Shown here piece after piece: positions 18,741 to 26,665 of a DNA stretch of 64,000 bases. The first letter of the stretch is position 1; the number at the start of each line of letters is the position of its first letter. Source of the stretch: Arenibacter sp. ARW7G5Y1 (lineage in GTDB: Bacteria > Bacteroidota > Bacteroidia > Flavobacteriales > Flavobacteriaceae); assembly GCF_003201775.1 (NCBI RefSeq), contig NZ_QJJZ01000017.1:31965-95964 (forward strand), read 5' to 3'. Made by a program: the position numbers and the translations under genes. The notes under the pieces were generated by a model. It did no database searches. It was not told the DNA's origin and worked only from the letters and a program-made list of their open reading frames with translations.

Positions 18741-19613
18741 ATGAAAGCACAACTAATCGGGAGGTACATTGAACCAAATAAATCGGTAAGTCTTCAAAAT
18801 TACAGTTCTGAAAATTTTTTAAAAATCTGGCACTATCACCCTGAATTGGAGTTGGATGTTATATTATCTAGTACAGGTACCAGATTTGTTGGTGACAGTA
18901 TTAAAAAATTTATACCTGGGGATGTAGTATTAATGGGGGAGAATTTACCACATCTTTGGCTAAACGATAATATATATTTCCAAGAACATTCTGCATTGAA
19001 AGCAGAAGCTGTTGTTATACACTTCGACAACAAGTTGGTTTCGGGAATGCAACAAATACCAGAGATGGAAAATATTATTTCACTTATACAAAAGGCAAAA
19101 GTTGGTGTCGCCTTTAGAGGTGGAGCAAATAGTTCTATAATTAAAAAGGCGACTGATATGGTAGAAAGCTCGGCCTATGACAGAGTTAATATCCTAATTA
19201 ACATTATGGCGGAATTGGCTGCTCGAAATGATTTTGAATTATTGTCCAGTTCGGGTTTTGTTAACTCATTTCAAGGTATTCCAAAAAGTAGAATGGCTCC
19301 TGTTTACAATTATGTAATGAATAATTTCAAAGAAGAAATTAAACTTGAAACAATTGCAAAGATAGCACATATGAATCCATCCTCTTTTAGTCGCTATTTC
19401 TCTAATTACCATAAAAAAACCTTTACGCAATTTGTTAATGAAATTAGAATAGGTTTTGCATGCAAGATGTTGATGGAGTATAAATGCAATATTTCCCAGG
19501 TGTGTTATGAATCAGGTTTTAATAATATTTCAAATTTTAATAGAGTTTTTAAGGCAATCAAACAAATTAGTCCTTCTGAATATATCAAATTACATTTGAA
19601 CAAGAGATTGTGA
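18741..19613 (+). CDS. AraC-family regulator with cupin-type sensor domain
   Basis: A 290-residue transcription regulator. The N-terminal half carries an AraC-binding cupin: IWHYHPELELDVIL near residue 30, TRFVGDSIKKFIPGDVVLMGENLPHLW. The C-terminal ~100 residues form two helix-turn-helix units (LETIAKIAHMNPSSFSRYF and ISQVCYESGFNNISNFNRVF), ending with the family's ISPSEYIK. It diverges from GH20, so it probably controls the first PUL, and by the shared element also the symporter operon. A second regulator of the same type (56366-57235) matches it throughout, including HPE..L, GTR(F/Y)VGD and LPH(L/V)W in the sensor. The inducer is probably a mono- or disaccharide. Confidence 0.92.
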   Translation: MKAQLIGRYIEPNKSVSLQNYSSENFLKIWHYHPELELDVILSSTGTRFVGDSIKKFIPGDVVLMGENLPHLWLNDNIYFQEHSALKAEAVVIHFDNKLVSGMQQIPEMENIISLIQKAKVGVAFRGGANSSIIKKATDMVESSAYDRVNILINIMAELAARNDFELLSSSGFVNSFQGIPKSRMAPVYNYVMNNFKEEIKLETIAKIAHMNPSSFSRYFSNYHKKTFTQFVNEIRIGFACKMLMEYKCNISQVCYESGFNNISNFNRVFKAIKQISPSEYIKLHLNKRL

Positions 19614-19735
19614 AATAGACATGGTCCATATATCGCTACCTCTTTGGATAATGACACAATTCATAATTACAGATATTGGATCTATTCTAAATCGACCTTG
19701 CTATGTAATAAGTTTCACAAAATAGCATAAGGAGA

Positions 19736-19918
19736 TTATTTGTAAATAAACTTTTGGAAAGTATTGCTCCATAATAAAAGCCGGCAAGCAACATCCAAGA
19801 CCGGATTATTCAAATCTTTTAAATATGCCTGTGTGATTCTTAAATTATGATGCCACAAGGACCCGTCTATAATATCGGTCACTACCCCTTTTTGTTCCAA
19901 GCAATGGGCCAAGCTGAA
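19736..19918 (-). pseudogene. Tyrosine recombinase C-terminal remnant
   Basis: A 60-codon minus-strand frame bounded by stops reads SLAHCLEQKGVVTDIIDG, then SLWHHNLRITQAYLKDL and NNPVLDVACRLLL. This fits the end of phage/transposon-type tyrosine integrases of Bacteroidota: the helix after the R-x-x-H box, the G-H-x-x-x-x-T-T-x-x-Y box (here HHNLRITQAYL) with the nucleophile Tyr, and the short tail. The family Gly of the GH box is Trp, and no start or catalytic Arg remains. It is a dead fragment of a mobile element. Confidence 0.6.
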
Positions 19919-20031
19919 TTAGGCAACAGAACTAGGTATATGAAAAATGTCAATTTGCAAGTTTAACCGGATACTTAAAATTTTAACCATAAGTACTGAT
20001 ACTTGCGGTTAAATTGGAAGGGAGTTTGGCA

Positions 20032-20071
20032 TCCAATAACCGTAAAAAAAAGGTTTTTTACGGTTATTGGA
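20032..20071. terminator. Perfect 18-bp hairpin between convergent genes
   Basis: TCCAATAACCGTAAAAAA (20032-20049) and its exact reverse complement (20054-20071) flank a 4-base AAGG loop. It lies between the convergent araC gene and the fucosidase-like gene, about 100 bases after the stop of the latter. The distal half of the stem is T-rich, so it could end transcription from the right. The extended perfect pairing is longer than a usual terminator, so an end of a small mobile element is an alternative. Confidence 0.55.
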
Positions 20072-20169
20072 CACTATACATTGTATTATCTGATGTTTCA
20101 AACGATATGACCACCATATTGGATTAATAGGTAACCCAAAAAAAGAGAAACTAAATCAAAAATTTTTGA

Positions 20170-22185
20170 TCAATACTCAACCTCAATTATCGAATAAATA
20201 TCCACTGGTGGAACATTTACGGTTATAAGGTTCTTTTGATAATCAAATTTTAGTCGCTTGCCATCTGGCTGTAAATTAATTGCCTTAGGTTTATTATTGG
20301 ATTTAATCTCTATAGTTAACGAATTGGAAGGCATCACCTCGCTATAACCGTAAACATTTTTATTAAAATGTGCCCCATCGGCATTAATTAGATGTACTAA
20401 TATATTCGATTCATTTTTACCAAGTACAACATGTATTTTTTCACTTCCAATTACGCGCACCCCTGGGGTTGGATTAAGCTTGTCCAATACATTGTTCACT
20501 ATTTTATTATAGATGGGGTGCCTGGACACATTATATGATTCTGACAGATCCATATACAAACCGGCAATTTTCCCTTTCCCGTAATCAGCTATGGTGGCAA
20601 CTGGAAATTCGGTTGCAAAACGGTAATCACGTTGATGGTATACGTGGCCAATAGTACTAGTTCCTTCCTTAGGGGTTACTTTTTGCCAATTGGTCCGTAT
20701 TCCTGTAATACCATTTAGATCTTTATCCCCTATATTAAATTGTTCATGGCTGTTGGTTTCCACAAAAGTAACACCTAAGTACGGCTCAAATTGATTTACA
20801 GCATTAGCGCCCATAACAAAAAGATTTCCGCCGTTATGTACGTATTCCAGTAATCTCTTTTTTAAAATGCGGTCATAATGGTCCCATTCCGGAATAACAA
20901 TTACAGGATACTTTTCCATACGCTCATCCAGGTGATGGTCCATCAAGATTTCAACAGAGTTTTGACCGTCCATAAATAGGTTATTAAGGCCTTCCATATT
21001 CGACCCCCATCCATATACCCCTTTATTATCTTTCTTCCAACCTTCCCCAGAATACCATAAAGCAATTTGAGGTATCACATTGCTATTCTGACAAAAAGGT
21101 TGTCGTTCTCTACAAAACTCTGCCAGTTTTGTCATTGCATCTACATCTATACTATTCTGAAACGACGCATCCCTATTTTGCTGAAAGTATACCTGAAATC
21201 CGCCCCCCATAGCCATTACTTGAGCCGCTTCCTGTTGTAACTGTACCAGCGATTTAGGACTATGAATACCTGCCGAAAAATCCAAAGGCACAAATCCCCA
21301 TGACATTAAATCCCAAGGCTTCCCCTGCAAGGCAAGGCAACGAGCTTGAAAGGCAGCACTATAAACACAGTTCTGGCCTGAAACGTCTCCCGAAAGAAAA
21401 TCGACATTTATATTTACTTTTTCGGGCATCATCGAAGAATAGGCCCAATTACTTGCTACTTGGAATCCAGGTTTGTAGGTATGAATTGCATCTACATAAT
21501 GTTCCAAATATTGTTTGAATTTGGTTCTATTAAAATCCAACCATTTACCATAATTTGGGTCTTCGGAATTTAATGGTACCGCATCCAAACCTGTTACCTG
21601 TAAAAAGGCGTCAACAACTTCTGGAGAATAATCAGGGCCTGTAGCCCAGCAATCGCCATCTATCCATGCCCCATCGATTTTATAATTATCGATCATTTCT
21701 TTTATTTGAGGAATCAATAGTTTATCCGAATATGGACCTAAATAGGCGGCATGTCTAAGGTCTTTAGAGCCATCTGCATTTACACGGGCCCATTCCGGGT
21801 TACTACTAATTCCCTTATCATCCCATATGCCAGAATAATGTACATAAAGGGGGATATTAAAGGAATTGGTCACCTCTCGCCATAGCCTCATGGGATCTTG
21901 ATTGAAACTATTAGCAGAGTATCCAACTTTGGTAGGATAGCTTGAAAACCCAGGATGTCCTTTGCTGTCAATTTGTACGTAATCGGGTTTTGTACGTCTT
22001 AAAAAATCCGCTAGGTCCTTTTCATTAAAGTATTTTCCTAAATCTTTATCATTTGCGGTGGCATGAAAATCAAAGTGAAAGCCAAAAAAACTATCTGCTC
22101 GCTTCAACTTTTGCTGAGCATTAATAAATAATGGGAAACTTATCAACATAATTCCCATAAGTATTCTACTTGTCTTGTTAATCAT
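20170..22185 (-). CDS. Putative secreted glycoside hydrolase (alpha-L-fucosidase / GHL6-like)
   Basis: About 671 residues with a signal peptide (MINKTSRILMGIMLISFPLFINAQ) from the start chosen. A start 48 bases upstream is possible but would put ~26 polar residues before the hydrophobic core. The first ~390 residues look like a TIM barrel: FGFHFDFHATANDKDLG, DYVQIDSKGHPGFSSYPTKVG, YVHYSGIWDDKG, IDGAWIDGDCWATGP and FQVASNWAYSS. A glutamine-amidotransferase-like domain follows (PVIVIPEWDHYDRILKKRLL, GGNLFVMGANAV), then a beta C-terminal domain. This layout matches proteins often called alpha-L-fucosidases (GH151/GHL6-like). Activity is inferred, supported by the deoxysugar/lactate genes upstream. 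Asp residues in WIDGD are catalytic candidates. Confidence 0.72.
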   Translation of the reverse strand: MINKTSRILMGIMLISFPLFINAQQKLKRADSFFGFHFDFHATANDKDLGKYFNEKDLADFLRRTKPDYVQIDSKGHPGFSSYPTKVGYSANSFNQDPMRLWREVTNSFNIPLYVHYSGIWDDKGISSNPEWARVNADGSKDLRHAAYLGPYSDKLLIPQIKEMIDNYKIDGAWIDGDCWATGPDYSPEVVDAFLQVTGLDAVPLNSEDPNYGKWLDFNRTKFKQYLEHYVDAIHTYKPGFQVASNWAYSSMMPEKVNINVDFLSGDVSGQNCVYSAAFQARCLALQGKPWDLMSWGFVPLDFSAGIHSPKSLVQLQQEAAQVMAMGGGFQVYFQQNRDASFQNSIDVDAMTKLAEFCRERQPFCQNSNVIPQIALWYSGEGWKKDNKGVYGWGSNMEGLNNLFMDGQNSVEILMDHHLDERMEKYPVIVIPEWDHYDRILKKRLLEYVHNGGNLFVMGANAVNQFEPYLGVTFVETNSHEQFNIGDKDLNGITGIRTNWQKVTPKEGTSTIGHVYHQRDYRFATEFPVATIADYGKGKIAGLYMDLSESYNVSRHPIYNKIVNNVLDKLNPTPGVRVIGSEKIHVVLGKNESNILVHLINADGAHFNKNVYGYSEVMPSNSLTIEIKSNNKPKAINLQPDGKRLKFDYQKNLITVNVPPVDIYSIIEVEY

Positions 22186-22401
22186 ATTTTGTTTGCGTTT
22201 ATTTAGATCGTCATTTAAAACATTTGAATTCATTACTATTACAATTAATTAAGTGGTTGTTACAATGTCCATAATAGCAATTGTTTAACAAACTATTCTC
22301 TTTATTGCCATTAATCCATATTTTGCCTTGCTTACCTAAAAACAATAATTTTTTTGTTTTTACTCCCATTGTCAGAGTTCATCTTGCACCTAAGGATTTT
22401 C

Positions 22402-23016
22402 CTATTGGGAATCAGAAGAGCCGACAATTATAACTAGGTGGGACATTGGTCCATGTGCTCCAATAATTAAATTTTGTTCTATATCTCCCGTCTTGGATGG
22501 GCCTGCAATGAAGGCTCCAAATCCGGTTTTAATTTTACCCAAGGCTTCATAAGCATGGTGCATTGTAGGCACAATTTGCTTAACATTCAGAATAAAGATT
22601 GTATGGTCCACTATAAAAGGCAGGGTCCTAATATTCTGCATCGAATCATCGTCCAACCAAACTGCTCCATTTTCGGCCACTCCAATAATACCATTGATTA
22701 TCGAAACCTTAATATCACTCCATTTTTTAGGGCTGATCAGTCCATTAAAACTCCAACTTTGATGGTCTACAATATTTCCCGTTAAATCTGCGAATGATCT
22801 CCCATTGATTTCCTTTAGAAGCACCTCTTGTAAGTTATCCGCTCGATCTAGAATTAGATAGTCCCCATCGTTGTCTACTAAATTCTCACAAAAATTGATA
22901 ACGCTATTCTCATTATCGTCAATAAAAAATTGACCTAAATCGATATTGGTTTTATCATTTGGCTTATTTTCCTTAATCCGATATAGTATTTTGGTCCTAC
23001 TGTTAACTTCTTTCAT
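22402..23016 (-). CDS. lutC: Lactate utilization protein C (LUD domain)
   Basis: LutC is the third subunit of the LutABC L-lactate oxidation complex in the cytoplasm. The ~204-residue protein begins MKEVNSRTKILYRIKEN, the usual LutC-type start. It has the LUD fold's later blocks: VGVAENGAVWLDD-like sequence (IIGVAENGAVWLDD), LPFIVDHTIFIL and FIAGPSKTGDIEQNLIIGAHGP near the C terminus, which is diagnostic. It overlaps the end of lutB by 14 bases with the start chosen; an earlier ATG would overlap by 47. The order lutA-lutB-lutC is conserved in many bacteria. Confidence 0.88.
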   Translation of the reverse strand: MKEVNSRTKILYRIKENKPNDKTNIDLGQFFIDDNENSVINFCENLVDNDGDYLILDRADNLQEVLLKEINGRSFADLTGNIVDHQSWSFNGLISPKKWSDIKVSIINGIIGVAENGAVWLDDDSMQNIRTLPFIVDHTIFILNVKQIVPTMHHAYEALGKIKTGFGAFIAGPSKTGDIEQNLIIGAHGPMSHLVIIVGSSDSQ

Positions 23017-24361
23017 TGTACCATTCTTTAAAGCTTTTCTTTGGGGCATTGGGTAAATCTCTCTGTTTTCCCCATATGTTTAGTTTATTGTATAAAATAC
23101 TTTTAGGTAATAATTTGATAGCCCTTCGCATAACAATTCCAACTATATTATAGAGCCTGGGATGCTCAAATACCTTCTGATTCGTTTTCATCGCCATCTG
23201 TTTAACTCTATTTGGGTGTTCTTTCATAATAATTTGCCTCCACTTGTACAATTGGGAGTGGATGTCGATTTTCACAGGGCAAACATCCGTGCAAGACCCA
23301 CATAATGTTGATGCAAATGGTAATGACGAATATTTTTTTAAGTCGATGTTGGGAGACAAAATTGATCCAATGGGACCAGGTATAGTGCTCCCATAGCTAT
23401 GGCCTCCACTACGTCGATATATTGGACATGTGTTCATGCAAGCACCACATCTTATACACTTCAAAGAATTCCTAAAATCCTCACTTGCCAGTTGTTTAGA
23501 CCTTCCATTGTCTACTATTACAATATGCATTTCTTGTCCTTTCCTAGGTTTGAAAAAATGGGAAGAATAGGACGTAATGGATTGACCGTTGGCGCTTCTT
23601 GCCAATAGCCTCAAGAATACTCCTAAGTGTTCAAGTTTGGGTATAATCTTTTCTATGCCCATACAAGCAATATGGACTGGCGCTAAATGAACCCCTAAAT
23701 CGGCATTGCCTTCATTGGTACAGACAACGAAACCGCCCGACTCCGCAATAGCAAAGTTGACTCCGGTAATAGCTGCATCAGCATTAAGAAATTTTTTCCG
23801 TAAATCCGTACGAGCGGCATTGACAAGAAACTGGGCGTCTCCATTTGAAGGAGGAGTACCCAACATCTTCTGAAATAGCTGATCTATCTCTTCCTTCTTC
23901 TTATGAATTGCCGGAGCGGTTATGTGACTTGGCTTTTCCTTGGCCAATTGAATTATCCGTTCACCTAAATCTGTATCCACTATCTCAATGCTATACTTTT
24001 CCAAATAGGGATTCAAATTGCATTCCTCGGTCAACATTGATTTGCTCTTAACCAGCTTCTGCACACTATGCTTTTCTAGGATGTCCTTAACAATTTTATT
24101 GTGCTCATCACCGTCCAAAGCCCAATGGACATGAACGCCGTTTGACAGGGCCATTTTTTCAAATTCTTCGAGATAAGTATCTAAATGGGATAGTACATTA
24201 AGCTTAATTTCCGAAGCCGTTTCTCTTAATTGTTGCCAATTGGGAATTTTATTGACGCCTAAATCTCTATTTTGGCGCAAATGCCATATGGCTTTGTCAT
24301 GCCAATCTACTCGACTCTCGTCCTTATTAAATTCTTTTGCTGCTTGTGAATGTGTTAACAT
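23003..24361 (-). CDS. lutB: Lactate utilization iron-sulfur protein B
   Basis: LutB is the iron-sulfur electron-transfer subunit of L-lactate oxidation. The 452-residue protein has an N-terminal LUD domain (AITGVNFAIAESGGFVVCTNEGNADL near residue 200) followed by two ferredoxin-type cluster motifs, CIRCGACMNTCPIY and CGSCTDVCPVK, and a C-terminal DUF3390-type region (IMKEHPNRVKQMAMK). Its ATG overlaps the lutA stop by seven bases, pointing to translational coupling. In this setting the lactate is probably an end product of deoxysugar breakdown, because the non-phosphorylating L-fucose and L-rhamnose pathways can yield pyruvate plus L-lactate. Confidence 0.92.
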   Translation of the reverse strand: MLTHSQAAKEFNKDESRVDWHDKAIWHLRQNRDLGVNKIPNWQQLRETASEIKLNVLSHLDTYLEEFEKMALSNGVHVHWALDGDEHNKIVKDILEKHSVQKLVKSKSMLTEECNLNPYLEKYSIEIVDTDLGERIIQLAKEKPSHITAPAIHKKKEEIDQLFQKMLGTPPSNGDAQFLVNAARTDLRKKFLNADAAITGVNFAIAESGGFVVCTNEGNADLGVHLAPVHIACMGIEKIIPKLEHLGVFLRLLARSANGQSITSYSSHFFKPRKGQEMHIVIVDNGRSKQLASEDFRNSLKCIRCGACMNTCPIYRRSGGHSYGSTIPGPIGSILSPNIDLKKYSSLPFASTLCGSCTDVCPVKIDIHSQLYKWRQIIMKEHPNRVKQMAMKTNQKVFEHPRLYNIVGIVMRRAIKLLPKSILYNKLNIWGKQRDLPNAPKKSFKEWYNERS

Positions 24362-25092
24362 TGGCTATTTAAAATTTCTGCAATATGTTTAACCTCGATA
24401 GGCAAATTATTTCTTTTGGAAATCCCTTCTAAGTGCATCAGGCAGGACATGTCGGTCGCTGTTATAATTTCAACACCATTTTTAATATGATCGGTTAGTC
24501 TGTCTTTTCCCATTTTAATTGAAATTGCTTCCTCAGTTATAGCGAAAGTCCCACCAAAACCACAGCATTCATCTTTTCTATTAAGAGAAACCAATTCAAG
24601 TCCCTGTACTTTTAAAAGCAATGATTCCGCGATGGAGTGCGGTTCGGAAACCAATTCACTGCCCTGACCAAGTTTCAGACCCCTTAAACCATGGCAACTC
24701 TGATGTAGTCCAACTTTTTTATGTAAAGAAGCATCTAAGTGCAGGGTTTCCATTACGTTGGCAATAAAATCACAAAGTTCAAAAGTGTTTTTTCTTAAGT
24801 GGGTAACATTTTCATTTTGTTCAATTATATTATAATGGTGCCGAACATGGTAAGCACAACTGCCAGAAGGTGTAACGACATAATCATATTCACGGAAGTT
24901 TTTGATAAATAGTTTGCAAGTATCCTTTGAATAGCATTCAAATCCCGAGTTAGCCATTGGCTGACCACAACAAGTTTGGTTCTTAGGGTAGTAAATGTTT
25001 ACACCTAATTTCTCCAATAACTCTAGTGTAGCGACTCCCACCTGTGGATAAAATTGATCAATATAACATGGTATAAATAGACCGACTTTCAA
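24355..25092 (-). CDS. lutA: Lactate utilization protein A, CCG-domain Fe-S protein
   Basis: LutA belongs to the cysteine-rich (CCG) family that carries a noncubane Fe-S or heterodisulfide-reductase-like centre and acts with LutB and LutC. The 245-residue protein starts MKVGLFIPCYIDQFYPQVG and has two CCG motifs: QTCCGQPMANSG near residue 41 and KDECCGFGGTFA near residue 175. VTPSGSCAYHVRHHY and LHQSCHGLRGL lie between them. Length and order are normal. It sits 19 bases after the Gfo/Idh oxidoreductase gene and overlaps lutB. Confidence 0.92.
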   Translation of the reverse strand: MKVGLFIPCYIDQFYPQVGVATLELLEKLGVNIYYPKNQTCCGQPMANSGFECYSKDTCKLFIKNFREYDYVVTPSGSCAYHVRHHYNIIEQNENVTHLRKNTFELCDFIANVMETLHLDASLHKKVGLHQSCHGLRGLKLGQGSELVSEPHSIAESLLLKVQGLELVSLNRKDECCGFGGTFAITEEAISIKMGKDRLTDHIKNGVEIITATDMSCLMHLEGISKRNNLPIEVKHIAEILNSQC

Positions 25093-25111
25093 TGTATTTC
25101 TTATTCAAATA

Positions 25112-26176
25112 TTAATAATTACCATTTTTTTCTTGTCCAGCACTGGATTCGTAGCATTTTTCAACTACCTCCATGGTGCAAAAAGCATCCTCAACGGAGT
25201 TGATATAATTATAATCAGGGTTTTCCATTTTCTTCATTAAACCTGCCATGGTACCTATAAATGCATCGGGGAACCAAGACCCTTCTATTTCCAAAGTTTG
25301 CCATCCTTGATCATTTTCAGTGGTGATGAACTCGAACTGATCTGGTAATCCTTCGGGATAATTCAGGTTAAGACCTACCACAATTTTTATTGCACCCGTT
25401 GTACCTTCAAATTTGAAATAGGATTCCTGATGTCTTATGCCAAAATCATGGCCATGATTTGTGTTTATATTGGCCCTTATAAAATCCCCGTAATCCATAA
25501 TAATGGAAGACCTCGTGTTTGCCAGCTCAGGCATATTGGGATGTTTTGTGGTTTTCGCCAACACTCTTTTAGGGTTGCCTAAAAAGTACCGTATCATGTC
25601 TATATAATGGATGCTATTGTAAAGGATCTCCATCCTAGGAAGTTCATATAGGAAGCCCCACAAATGCCAGGGCGTTAATACATTAATTCGCACATCAATA
25701 TCGTGCAGGTCACCTATATTACCATTATCAATCATTTCTTTAGCTGCCTTGATATAAGGAGCATGCCTTAGCTGAAAGTTGATCCCTGCAACCAATTCCT
25801 TTTTTTTACAGAGATTCAATATTGCCTTGGCTTCCTCGATGTCTTCCCCCATTGGTTTTTGGATCAGCACTCCGGATTTGTCCGGGAGCAAAGGTAAAAC
25901 CCGTAAAATGGCAGAGGCCGGTAGAGCCATATCAAAAATGCATTTATCCCTTTTGGCTATACTTATAAGTTCATTTATATCTTTACAAACAACGGGGATT
26001 TCGAATGTAGTAGCCAATTTGCACGCTTTATTAATGTTTAGGTCATATATTGCATTTACCTTGAAGCCTGCCTTTCTATAGGCTGGTAAATGGGCGTCCC
26101 CTACGATTCCCCCAGCACCAATAATGACTATTGGTCTTTTGTTTATGGGTAAATCTGGTGATATATTAGATTTCAT
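25112..26176 (-). CDS. Gfo/Idh/MocA-family oxidoreductase
   Basis: A 354-residue NAD(P)-dependent dehydrogenase, probably acting on a sugar or sugar acid in the cytoplasm. The N-terminal Rossmann fold shows VIIGAGGIVGDAHLPAYRKAGF and AIYDLN (residues 16-46). The family's E-K-P-like motif is present as IQKPMGEDIEEAK near residue 105. The C-terminal alpha/beta domain contains GFLYELPRMEILYNSIHYIDMIRYFLGNP, where His and Asp residues of the HYIDM block are likely catalytic. Its place between the mutarotase-like gene and lutABC suggests that it oxidises the imported sugar in the same pathway. The exact substrate cannot be read from the sequence. Confidence 0.9.
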   Translation of the reverse strand: MKSNISPDLPINKRPIVIIGAGGIVGDAHLPAYRKAGFKVNAIYDLNINKACKLATTFEIPVVCKDINELISIAKRDKCIFDMALPASAILRVLPLLPDKSGVLIQKPMGEDIEEAKAILNLCKKKELVAGINFQLRHAPYIKAAKEMIDNGNIGDLHDIDVRINVLTPWHLWGFLYELPRMEILYNSIHYIDMIRYFLGNPKRVLAKTTKHPNMPELANTRSSIIMDYGDFIRANINTNHGHDFGIRHQESYFKFEGTTGAIKIVVGLNLNYPEGLPDQFEFITTENDQGWQTLEIEGSWFPDAFIGTMAGLMKKMENPDYNYINSVEDAFCTMEVVEKCYESSAGQEKNGNY

Positions 26177-26209
26177 TTGATTGATTTAATGTGAAAATGG
26201 ATATTAGAA

Positions 26210-26653
26210 TTAATCATGATGAAAGACTTCCTCCATACTGGCCCACCACTCACCATCTGCTCTGGTTTCTAAAGGTTCCTGACAAGGATCGGTTAATTTC
26301 CACCAAGCCTTGGTAACTGAATCTTTGGCCATTTCTGCCATATCGCTTTTGAAATCATTGCCTATATACTCGAAATAACTAAATAAATAACCATCCTTAA
26401 GGTATATGGAATAGTTGCGAATATTACTTTTAGTGATTTGCTCAAGGACACCGGGCCATGGGTTAGCGTGAAGTTCTATATATTCATCTTGCTTCTCAGG
26501 CCTGAGCTTAATAACTGATCCATATCTTTTTACATTATTGTATCCGTTGGAAAGAATAGTTGAATCAGTTTTACTTTCTTTTTTGTTTTCTGTACATGCC
26601 AATAATGTAGAGCCCAAGGCTACGATTAAAAAAGTTTTAACAAATAAATTCAT
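26210..26653 (-). CDS. L-rhamnose mutarotase-like protein (DUF718), lipoprotein form
   Basis: A 147-residue protein of the RhaM/DUF718 group, which interconverts alpha and beta anomers of L-rhamnose or related deoxysugars. Family blocks are visible: YGSVIKLRPEKQDEYIELHANPWPGVLEQI near residues 43-72, NIRNYSIYLKDGYLFSYFEYIG, and a Trp-rich end (KAWWKLTDPCQEP, DGEWWASMEEVFHHD). Typical enzymes of the family are ~105 residues and cytoplasmic. This one has an added lipoprotein signal (IVALGSTLLAC) and linker, so it probably acts in the periplasm before uptake. It lies 12 bases after the symporter gene, in the same operon. Confidence 0.85.
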   Translation of the reverse strand: MNLFVKTFLIVALGSTLLACTENKKESKTDSTILSNGYNNVKRYGSVIKLRPEKQDEYIELHANPWPGVLEQITKSNIRNYSIYLKDGYLFSYFEYIGNDFKSDMAEMAKDSVTKAWWKLTDPCQEPLETRADGEWWASMEEVFHHD

Positions 26654-26665
26654 GTCGTTGTTTTT

